Source: Bin5 sp965221145 (GTDB lineage: Bacteria > Chloroflexota > Anaerolineae > Caldilineales > Caldilineaceae). From it: 64,000 nucleotides of DNA. The stretch covers positions 62,001-126,000 of the forward strand of contig OZ244877.1 in NCBI GenBank assembly GCA_965221145.1, read 5' to 3'. Position 1 is the stretch's first letter. Each line of letters opens with the position of its first letter. Under the pieces are notes generated by a model. The model saw nothing but the letters and a program-made list of their open reading frames with translations. It did no database searches and was not told the origin of the DNA. Position numbers and translations under genes: made by a program. Of the stretch, positions 35,904 to 42,914 are shown piece by piece.

Positions 35904-37304
35904 TTAGGCAGGAGACTGGATCTCCTTGTCTATGCTCGCCTTGGCTGCCTGCATCGCTTCCTCGACAGACTTTGCGCCGATGAGCGCCAGTTCCACCTCG
36001 ACTCTGAACCTTTCCTGCATGAACCGACCCACGCGACCGAAGGCCGCCCGCTTGAATATGTTAACGTCCTCGGTGCAGTAGTCACATGCCGACATGCCCT
36101 CCAATCGGGCGAGCATGACCTGCACGATTGTGCCGAGATCACCCGCGGGCAGGCTGTCCAGGTAATAGGCAGGGTCGTAAGCAGAGAGAGTGGCCGCGAG
36201 GTCTACCAGTGCCTGACCCACCTCATAATCGGTAGTCTGGACGATAGCAGCCTCCTGTGCCTTGGGTATCACCTGGGACTCCTTGTTGATACACCAGAGG
36301 TTGGCATTAACGCCATGCACGCGCCTGTCCACCCAGGGCAGATGCATGAAACCGAGTTCAAAAGGCAACTGGGCGGCGAGATAGGTCTGGTTGGACCAGC
36401 TGACGCTGGCTGCGGCCAGGCCCGCTCTGAACAGGCCGCCTTCGATCCCCTGTTGGGCTTCCAGCGTCGGCGCTACGCCATGCACCGTCGTCAGATCAAC
36501 GTAATCATGCACCGCTGCGATGGCCTCCGGCCTGTCAAGCAGACACTCCGTCTCTTCATACTCGGTGTCATCTATGAACCAGGTGTCGTGCGTAGCCAGC
36601 TGATAGCCGTATGCATTGATGCTGGTCTCGGCGGCCTGATAGCCATACTGCTCGTACGTGCCGTCAGATTTCTTGAGCGTGACGGCCTGCATAAACTCCA
36701 CGAAATCACTCCAATGCCATTGATCGAAATTCGAATTGCCCCACAGCGGCAACTCATCCTCCGGATAGCCGGCCTGCCTTACCAGTTCCAGGTTCAAATA
36801 GGCCATCATGGCCTGCTGGGTGAACAGACTCAGCCCCATGATGTCGCCCTTGTACCCGTGCTCCACGACCGGGTCGGCATACCACTTGCTCATGTCGATA
36901 TCCGACGCGGCCAGCACGTCGTTAAAGGGCACGAAGATGCCGCGTGTGAAGAAATCCGGGTACATCGGCCCGCCAAGCTGGATGATGTCCGGCGCGACCC
37001 CACCGGCCACCTGCGTCAACACCTTGAGCACATACTCGCCGAAAGGATAAATCTCCTCCTTGAAGACAGTGCCACTCTTCTCTTCGACAATCGGGAGCCA
37101 CTTCTTGTGTTGGTCGCCCCACCAGTGTGACAGCCTGATTTCCGCAGCTTCCTCGGAGACAGGCATTGCCTCCGCCGCGCCTTCTTCCGGCTGGCCGTCC
37201 CCTGGCGCCGCGGGGACGCAAGCAGCGGCGATGACGCCTACTGCGCCGGCCACTGAAAGGCGCAAGAATTCGCGCCGGCTTGTGAAATCTTTTCTGGTGT
37301 TCAT
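35904..37304 (-). CDS. Family-1 solute-binding lipoprotein (carbohydrate importer), copy 2
   Basis: The 466-residue protein has a Tat-like motif TSRREFLRLS, hydrophobic stretch and lipobox AAAC. The mature part begins IRLSHWWGDQHKKWLPIVEE, which closely matches the binding protein at 39501, as do many later blocks (GVAPTLEAQQG, RRVHGVNANLW, MSACDYCTEDVN). AAGGAGGAGAGGAG precedes the ATG at 37304. An upstream frame start at 37358 lacks such a site. It follows the permease genes, separated from them by a 93-bp inverted-repeat element. Both proteins probably feed the same channel with related sugars. Confidence 0.94.
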   Translation of the reverse strand: MNTRKDFTSRREFLRLSVAGAVGVIAAACVPAAPGDGQPEEGAAEAMPVSEEAAEIRLSHWWGDQHKKWLPIVEEKSGTVFKEEIYPFGEYVLKVLTQVAGGVAPDIIQLGGPMYPDFFTRGIFVPFNDVLAASDIDMSKWYADPVVEHGYKGDIMGLSLFTQQAMMAYLNLELVRQAGYPEDELPLWGNSNFDQWHWSDFVEFMQAVTLKKSDGTYEQYGYQAAETSINAYGYQLATHDTWFIDDTEYEETECLLDRPEAIAAVHDYVDLTTVHGVAPTLEAQQGIEGGLFRAGLAAASVSWSNQTYLAAQLPFELGFMHLPWVDRRVHGVNANLWCINKESQVIPKAQEAAIVQTTDYEVGQALVDLAATLSAYDPAYYLDSLPAGDLGTIVQVMLARLEGMSACDYCTEDVNIFKRAAFGRVGRFMQERFRVEVELALIGAKSVEEAMQAAKASIDKEIQSPA

Positions 37305-37489
37305 CGCTCCTCTCCTCCTTGGCATTACGCGTGCTGTTACGACATAAACGCCTGGCACTCAATCATTCTCTCCTCTGCTACAGTCGGCATCACCTCCTCT
37401 CAGCGTTGCTACTGTCTCGGAAAATCCTCAGCAGTGGGATGAGATACACAGCAGGGCATCTTGTGCGTACTGCGGTGCGCGCGGCGCTC

Positions 37490-37583
37490 TTAGTAACTGT
37501 CCGTTTTCAATTCAGCGGTTTCGTTCGCCAAATCAGTCTGAACTCGATTGAAATCGCTACGTTATTTGCGGACAGTCACTTAG
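37490..37583. repeat. 93-bp inverted-repeat element abutting a stop codon
   Basis: TTAGTAACTGTCCG at the left end and CGGACAGTCACTTA at the right end are inverted copies with one mismatch (a 14-bp core, weaker beyond). The right end supplies the TAA stop codon of the permease gene at 37580. The interior has no coding sense. It looks like a miniature transposon that inserted exactly at the 3' end of the gene. Another copy was not found in the window. Confidence 0.6.
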
Positions 37584-38521
37584 CCCTTGATACCGCTGAT
37601 CACGACGCCCTGGATGAAATAGCGCTGGGTGAAAAAGAAGAGGACCACCGGTGGAATCGTCAGCACGGTCGCCATCGCCATGATCGCGTTCCACGTCGGC
37701 GGCATATAGGCGCCCGCGCCCCACACCGCCACCTGCTGCCATTGCCGGATCGCGATCGCCAGGGTGTACTTTTCCTGCGAGTTCAGATAGATCAGCGGCG
37801 CCAGGAAATCATTCCACTCCGCCATAAAGGTAAAGATCGCCACCGTCGCCAGCGCCGGTTTCGACATCGGCAAAAGGATCCGCCACAGTATGGCGAACGT
37901 CCCCGCGCCGTCAATGCGCGCCGCATCGTCGTAGTCGCGCGGGATGGTCATAAAGAACTGTCGCAACAGGAAGATGAAAAACGCGCCCCCGCCGAAAAAG
38001 TGCGGCACAATCAACGGCCTGAATGAGTCCAACCAACCCAGATTGCGAAACAGGAGATACTGCGGGATCAGCACCACATGATAGGGGATCATCATCGTGC
38101 TCAGCACCAGCAGAAAGAGCGGATTGCGGCCCGGAAAGCGCAGCCTGGCAAAGACATAGGCGGTCAGGCTGGCGCTCAGCAGACGACCCGCCTCCACCCC
38201 TATCGTAATCGTCATCGTGTTGCGCAATGAGCGCCAGAACGGAAACTGATTCCACGCCTCCACGTAGTTCCACCACTGTATTTGTTCAGCGATCAGCCGC
38301 GGCGGATACTCGAAGACATAGCCCTCCGGCTTGAACGAGGCGCTCACCATCCAGACCAGAGGAACGACCAGAATGACTGTCAGGACGGCCAGCACCAGGT
38401 ACAAGAAGGCCCTGCCGAGCAGACGTTGCCCCATCTGCAGGCGGCGCATCCACGCCCCGCCCATTCCCGGCGGCGGCTGAGCCAGCGCTCCTCCAGCCTG
38501 CACACTTCCTGAATCTGACAT
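37580..38521 (-). CDS. Carbohydrate ABC importer permease (MalG-like)
   Basis: The 313-residue membrane protein belongs to the second-permease class of sugar importers. It has a first span (LYLVLAVLTVILVVPLVWMV), PEGYVFEYPPRL in the periplasmic loop, and the EAA loop YDDAARIDGAGTFAILWRILLP facing an ATPase. AGGAG lies six bases before the ATG at 38521, inside the end of the MalF-like gene three bases away, so translation is coupled. The last codon lies within the end of a 93-bp inverted-repeat element, which may have changed its native C-terminus slightly. Confidence 0.94.
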   Translation of the reverse strand: MSDSGSVQAGGALAQPPPGMGGAWMRRLQMGQRLLGRAFLYLVLAVLTVILVVPLVWMVSASFKPEGYVFEYPPRLIAEQIQWWNYVEAWNQFPFWRSLRNTMTITIGVEAGRLLSASLTAYVFARLRFPGRNPLFLLVLSTMMIPYHVVLIPQYLLFRNLGWLDSFRPLIVPHFFGGGAFFIFLLRQFFMTIPRDYDDAARIDGAGTFAILWRILLPMSKPALATVAIFTFMAEWNDFLAPLIYLNSQEKYTLAIAIRQWQQVAVWGAGAYMPPTWNAIMAMATVLTIPPVVLFFFTQRYFIQGVVISGIKG

Positions 38522-38524
38522 GGC

Positions 38525-39430
38525 TTACTCCTGCGCACCCTCATAGAAGACCGTTGTTCGCGATATACGCAGCGAAAGCAGTGTGATCACCAGCAGGATT
38601 ACGAACAGCAACCAGGCCATCGCCGCCGCATAACCCATATTTAGATATTGCCATCCCGTGCGGTACAGGTAGAGCAGGTAAAACAGGCTGGCTTCGCCCG
38701 GCCCGCCATTGGTCGTGACAAAGGCCACCGTAAATACCTGGAAGGTGCCGATCATGCCGGTGAGGAAGACAAAGAAGATGACCGGCGAGGTCATCGGCAA
38801 CGTCACGTTGAGGAATCGACGCCAGGCGTTGGCGCCATCCACCTTGGACGCATCATACAGTTCGGTGGGCACGCCCTGCAGGGCCGACAGATAGAGCAGC
38901 AGCGTACCCCCGACCGCCCAAGCCGACATGAGAATGAAGGCAGCAAGCACCCAGTTGGGATCGCCGAACCACTTGGGTCCCGGCAGGCCAATGGAGCGCA
39001 GCACCTGGTTGACCAGCCCGACGTCCGACTGCAACATCCACGAAAAGACGTAGGCGACGGCCATGGCGGGCACGACGGCCGGCATGTAGAAAGCGGTGCG
39101 CCAGAACGAGAGACCCTTGACCTTCAAATTCAGGAGCAACGCCATGGCATAGCCGACAATCACATGCACCGGCACGGCCACCATTGTATAGATCACAGTG
39201 ACCCGTAACGACTGCCACAGCGTGTCGTCGCCGGACGCCATGCGCGCATAGTTCTCGAAGCCGCTCCAACGCGGCGCCGAGAGAATATCGTAGCGCGTGA
39301 AAGACAGATAGAATGAATAGATCAGCGGGCCGGCGGTGAAGATCACGAACCCCAGCAGAAAGGGGAGCAGACCGATGTAGGCGTCGCGCGTCTCCCGCGC
39401 TTGCAAGGTCAGATTTCGATTCCAAAACAT
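38525..39430 (-). CDS. Carbohydrate ABC importer permease (MalF-like)
   Basis: The 301-residue membrane protein is the first-permease partner, beginning with a short cytoplasmic tail and a span containing GLLPFLLGFVIFTAGPLIYS. The EAA loop is ELYDASKVDGANAWRRFLNVTLP. It should form a heterodimer with the MalG-like protein. AAGGGGGGAG precedes the ATG at 39430. No ATPase gene is nearby, as is common for this class, which often shares one ATPase for several importers. Confidence 0.94.
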   Translation of the reverse strand: MFWNRNLTLQARETRDAYIGLLPFLLGFVIFTAGPLIYSFYLSFTRYDILSAPRWSGFENYARMASGDDTLWQSLRVTVIYTMVAVPVHVIVGYAMALLLNLKVKGLSFWRTAFYMPAVVPAMAVAYVFSWMLQSDVGLVNQVLRSIGLPGPKWFGDPNWVLAAFILMSAWAVGGTLLLYLSALQGVPTELYDASKVDGANAWRRFLNVTLPMTSPVIFFVFLTGMIGTFQVFTVAFVTTNGGPGEASLFYLLYLYRTGWQYLNMGYAAAMAWLLFVILLVITLLSLRISRTTVFYEGAQE

Positions 39431-39463
39431 CGGTCGCTCCCCCCTTTACAAACACAACTAGCT

Positions 39464-39485
39464 CGCGGTCTCTGACCGCGTTTTT
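39464..39485 (+). terminator. Stem-loop with T-run in the plus orientation
   Basis: CGCGGTC and GACCGCG pair across three bases and are followed on the plus strand by TTTTT. The neighbouring genes are read on the minus strand, so it is antisense to them as a terminator. On the minus strand the stem alone may stabilise the binding-protein mRNA, whose stop codon is at 39501. Confidence 0.5.
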
Positions 39486-39500
39486 CTGCGGCTTGCCGTC

Positions 39501-40886
39501 TTAGGCGCGGTCGATCTCGGCGTCGATGGCCGCGTCTGCGTCCTGCATCGCCTCCTCGACACTCTTTTCGCCGATGAGCACCTTCTCCAACTCGGCGCGG
39601 ACCGTGTCCTGCAGGAAGCGTCCGCTGCGGCCAAATCCGGCGCGATTGAACATGTTCACATCTTCCGTACAGTAGTCGCAGTCGGACATGCCCGCCAGGC
39701 GCGACAACATGATGCGAGTGATTACGCCCAGATCGCCTTCCGGCAGCGTATCCAGATAGTAGGCGGGATCATAGGCGGAAATCGTGGCCGCCAGATCGAC
39801 CAGAGCCTGTCCGACCTCGTAGTCGGTGGTCTGGATGAACGCCGCCTGCTGCGCCTGCGGAATCAGGTCGGATGCCTTGTTGATGCTCCAGTGGTTGGCG
39901 CCAACGCCATGAACGCGTCGGTCGATGAAGGGCATGTGCATGAAACCCAACTCGAAGGGCAGTTCGGCCATGAGATAGGTCTGGTTGGTCCAACTGATGA
40001 CCGCTGCGGCCAGCCCTGCTCTAAACAGGCCCCCCTCGACGCCTTGCTGGGCTTCCAGCGTCGGCGCTACTCCATGCACGGCCGTCAGATCGATGAGATC
40101 GTGCGCGGCCGAGATGGCCGCCTCCGCATCCAGCAGCGCTTCGGTTTCGGCGAAGGACCACGGATCATCGACCAGGTCGGCTCCGTAGCTGGCCATTTGG
40201 TATGCCAGACTGGTTGCGTCGGTGATGGCGCCGGCATAGCCATACTGCTCGTAGGTTCCGTCCGACGCCTTGATGGTGACAGCCTGAAGGAAGGCCACGA
40301 AGTCGTCCCAGTGCCACATGTCGAAGTTGTCTCTGCCATACAAGGGCAGTTCATCTTCAGGGTAACCGGCCTCCCGCACCAGGTCCAGATTCAGATAGAC
40401 CGAGCGGCCCTGCATGGTGAAGAGGCTCAACGCCAGGATATCGCCGTTGTAGCCAACCTCAAGCGCCGGGTCAACGTTCCACTTGCTCATGTCTAAATCG
40501 GAGGCTTCCAGAAAGTCGTTGTAGGGCACAAAGATGTTCTTGGGGAAGAAATCTGCGTTGTGGCTCTGATCAAGCTGGATGATTTCCGGCGCCACACCGC
40601 CCGCCACCTGGGTCAAGACTTTGGTCAGATACTCGCCCCAAGGATAAATCTCCTGCGTAACCGTGACGTTGGTCTTTTCCTCAACGATGGGCAGCCAATG
40701 GTTGTGCTGCTCACCCCACCAGTGTGACAACCTGATCTCGACAGCCTCTTCGGCCATCATGTCCCCGCTCTCTTCGGCGGCAGGAGCGGCTGCCGGCTGG
40801 CCCGCACAGGCGGCGAGCAACGCACCGGCTGTCCCGGCTGCTGAAAGCTGCAGAAAACTACGTCGGCTCATTCTGTTCGCAGTCAT
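39501..40886 (-). CDS. Family-1 solute-binding lipoprotein (carbohydrate importer), copy 1
   Basis: The 461-residue protein has a Tat-like motif MSRRSFLQLS and lipobox LAAC, then an acidic linker and IRLSHWWGEQHNHWLPIVEE. It is a close paralogue of the protein at 35904 along its whole length. GAGGAG lies eight bases before the ATG at 40886 and a promoter is visible at 40938-40966. It heads the importer operon. The paralogy and shared permeases suggest two binding proteins of different affinity or specificity. Confidence 0.95.
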   Translation of the reverse strand: MTANRMSRRSFLQLSAAGTAGALLAACAGQPAAAPAAEESGDMMAEEAVEIRLSHWWGEQHNHWLPIVEEKTNVTVTQEIYPWGEYLTKVLTQVAGGVAPEIIQLDQSHNADFFPKNIFVPYNDFLEASDLDMSKWNVDPALEVGYNGDILALSLFTMQGRSVYLNLDLVREAGYPEDELPLYGRDNFDMWHWDDFVAFLQAVTIKASDGTYEQYGYAGAITDATSLAYQMASYGADLVDDPWSFAETEALLDAEAAISAAHDLIDLTAVHGVAPTLEAQQGVEGGLFRAGLAAAVISWTNQTYLMAELPFELGFMHMPFIDRRVHGVGANHWSINKASDLIPQAQQAAFIQTTDYEVGQALVDLAATISAYDPAYYLDTLPEGDLGVITRIMLSRLAGMSDCDYCTEDVNMFNRAGFGRSGRFLQDTVRAELEKVLIGEKSVEEAMQDADAAIDAEIDRA

Positions 40887-40937
40887 CGTCGAAACTCCTC
40901 ATTTTCATTGCGTGCTGACACGTTGCGCTCATCTGAC

Positions 40938-40966
40938 AAAGTAGCAGCACATGGAATATTGTCCAA
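40938..40966 (-). promoter_or_regulatory. Sigma70-type promoter for the carbohydrate importer
   Basis: On the minus strand, TTGGAC at 40966-40961, a 17-base spacer and TACTTT at 40943-40938 form a plausible housekeeping promoter. It would start transcription about 45 bases before the ATG at 40886. Confidence 0.5.
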
Positions 40967-41292
40967 GAGTAAGATTACATTACTGCTCATTTCGAAAGGC
41001 ATCACCCCCCTTGGAGCACAGTTCCTTCCACTTCGACTGTGATTGTTGTGCTGGAAGTCATTAGTGGCATAACACGCAGGGCAGTGAATCACGCCAATCA
41101 ATGTCCGTGTTGGACGGCCTCGACTGCGACCCGTCCTTTTCAGAGATATGGAATATAATCCAGAAATCTACCATACGTGATCTGTCTGGTCAATCCGTTT
41201 GTTTGATTGGGCGTAACCCAGATTTTTTGCATCGTTGCTCTGGGAAGGCGGGAGGCTTGCTGACGTTGGGAACGGAGGAGGTGGGTAGGGCC

Positions 41293-41357
41293 AGTTTTGA
41301 CAGTTTTTTGTAATGGCGTTGGACGAAAGACAGTTCCGCCAAAAAAATCTTCAAAAT
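41293..41357 (-). repeat. 61-bp palindromic mobile repeat, copy C
   Basis: Reverse-complemented, it begins ATTTTGAAGATTTTTTTGGC, continues GGAACTGTCTTTCG and ends with GCCATTACAAAAAACTGTC, following the layout of copies A, B and D with a few substitutions. The arms can pair into a hairpin. It is not close to any gene. Confidence 0.75.
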
Positions 41358-41426
41358 GCCAACCGCGATTCCCTGCCGCGCCTCTGCCGGAGCGGGCTCT
41401 CCTGCACCGATAGAAGCCGTGTGTTG

Positions 41427-41497
41427 AATGCGCTACCACTTCGTACTATGAGCGCGCATTAGTTAGATGCGCTACCGCTTCGCTATATGAGCGCCGG
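41427..41497. repeat. 70-bp double-palindrome repeat, copy 1
   Basis: It contains ATGCGCTACCACTTCGTACT and ATGAGCGCGCAT, then a near copy ATGCGCTACCGCTTCGCTAT and ATGAGCGCC. Each half has ATGCGC and GCGC(GC)AT ends that can pair. A second copy with the same two halves lies at 41885-41958. Confidence 0.7.
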
Positions 41498-41642
41498 TCT
41501 GTTACGGCATTGGTGTCATGATCTGTCGGGGAACTTGGCTGACAGAGTCGATATTTTCTAAGATATAGGTAACTACTCAGCCATTGCCCAATGTGCGACT
41601 TTCAATGGGCAACCAAGTCATCCAAGTGTAATGAATCGTGTT

Positions 41643-41786
41643 TGGAATCTGTCTGAAAAGGTCAGGTTCGGGTCAATACGGCACAAATGGTGCGAATTAT
41701 GGCGTGTAGATGGAGGATTCACGCTTTCCGGCAGTCATTATTGGTCTTTTTGACCGATGACCGTACCTTTTCAAACAACCTCCCAG
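41643..41786. repeat. 148-bp-family MITE-like element, copy 3
   Basis: The left end GGAATCTGTCTGAAAAGG and right end CCTTTTCAAACAACCTCCCA are diverged forms of the ends of the elements at 15194 and 15339. Shared interior blocks include ATACGGCAC, GCGAATTATGGCGTG and GCTTTCCGGCAG. It has accumulated more changes than the tandem pair and is probably older. Confidence 0.7.
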
Positions 41787-41884
41787 ACGAGGCTGAGTAG
41801 TTACAGATATAGAATTATTTAGTGTCCGCTTTGTCCGCTTTACCCCCCCCTTTTGCCCAAAAAGGAGCAGGAATTGGTTGAGAT

Positions 41885-41958
41885 TAATGCGCTACCACTT
41901 CGTAACTATGAGCGCGCATTGTTAGATGCGCTACCGCTTCGCTATATGGGCGCCGGAT
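41885..41958. repeat. 70-bp double-palindrome repeat, copy 2
   Basis: It is nearly identical to the repeat at 41427, including both halves and the GTTAGATGCGCTACCGCTTC joint. One extra base and one substitution were noted. Part of it is open as an ORF, but repeat structure explains the sequence better. A shorter relative lies at 45526-45551. Confidence 0.7.
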
Positions 41959-42397
41959 TGCAGTATGGAGGGCTGGACGCGTGGTGGCGGCGTTCCCGGT
42001 CACGGAGGAGCATAGCACAGATGGCCGAATCGGGCAAGACGGGGTTTCAGTATATCTCACCCCCATTTTGGACCGCACCCTGGCGCACAATGATTCGGGA
42101 TGCACCCGTTTGATTCCGGTCTGGTCCTGGCGGAGCACTGCGCGCGTGGTCAAGTTGCCGGAGCAGTCGCTGGCAGCGCGCAATGTTGGTAGGTCAGAAC
42201 TGTGCGGGTGGAAGTAGCAGCCGGAAGGCAGATTTGCAAGGTTGGCTGCCTCGCCGCCAAGAATGATGCGTTGACCCTTTAGATCGGGGAGAAAGTTCGA
42301 TGTGGCCGAGAATGGCGCTTCGGTGGACGGATGCCGGGGACGTTCATCGAAAGGCCCCGGCGCGCGAACGCCAGATTGGGGCAGGCTCCCTTGTCTT

Positions 42398-42892
42398 TCA
42401 GCCCTCTGCTCTGATACCCTTTAGCGCTGCGCGTGCAACATCAGACCAGGGATTCGGACAGTTCTCGATGATCCACTGGATATGCTTGTCTGCCCTTTTC
42501 TCCCTGAATTCACCAAGTTGCCGCAGCACAACCTCGCCTACGTCGGGACCTATCGGATAACGACTCTCGGCAACATGCTGAAAGAAGCCATCTAGAAGTT
42601 CAAGGAGATGCTGTCGTATCTCCTCCGAATCAGGGGACGGCATCCAAATTTCGCGATCATTGCTTCCATCGCCTACATTGCGCATAATCGGCCCGATCGG
42701 TATGGGATCGCGTTTGGGCCTCCGGTGCGGGTGGTTGGCGCAGTAGATCCAGAAGGGATTCTCGATGGCTACATCCCTGATCTGGCAATAGGATTCCACA
42801 TCATCGTTACTAGCTCCATGGTAGCCTTTCTCACCGCGGTTCTTGCGGTTGAACCAGCAAGTTCCACAACAATCCGAGCCTCCATTCGGCAT
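42398..42892 (-). CDS. Conserved Cys-rich hypothetical protein
   Basis: The 164-residue protein starts MPNGGSDCCGTCWFNRKNRG and continues with YCQIRDVAIENPFWIYCANH. The spaced Cys residues (CCGTC, YC, YC) and a nearby His suggest a bound metal. I recall similar N-termini in uncharacterised environmental proteins, but no function. The C-terminal half is helical and acidic/basic with no motif. AGGAAG lies eight bases before the ATG at 42892, which is 22 bases after the stop codon of the lipoprotein gene, so the two are likely co-transcribed. Confidence 0.75.
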   Translation of the reverse strand: MPNGGSDCCGTCWFNRKNRGEKGYHGASNDDVESYCQIRDVAIENPFWIYCANHPHRRPKRDPIPIGPIMRNVGDGSNDREIWMPSPDSEEIRQHLLELLDGFFQHVAESRYPIGPDVGEVVLRQLGEFREKRADKHIQWIIENCPNPWSDVARAALKGIRAEG

Positions 42893-42914
42893 TCTGAAAG
42901 CTTCCTATTGCTGA

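Larger units (their letters stand above)
40967..42397. other. Gene-free region rich in repeats
   Basis: About 1.4 kb without a supported gene. Short open frames here overlap repeats and lack ribosome sites. The region holds a 61-bp repeat (41293), a 148-bp-family repeat (41643), and two copies of a 70-bp repeat made of short palindromes (41427 and 41885). The rest shows nothing recognisable. Confidence 0.6.

Noticed and set aside
41853..42113. Small protein gene of 86 codons
   Set aside because: Its first half is the 70-bp repeat, and no ribosome site or conserved pattern is present.
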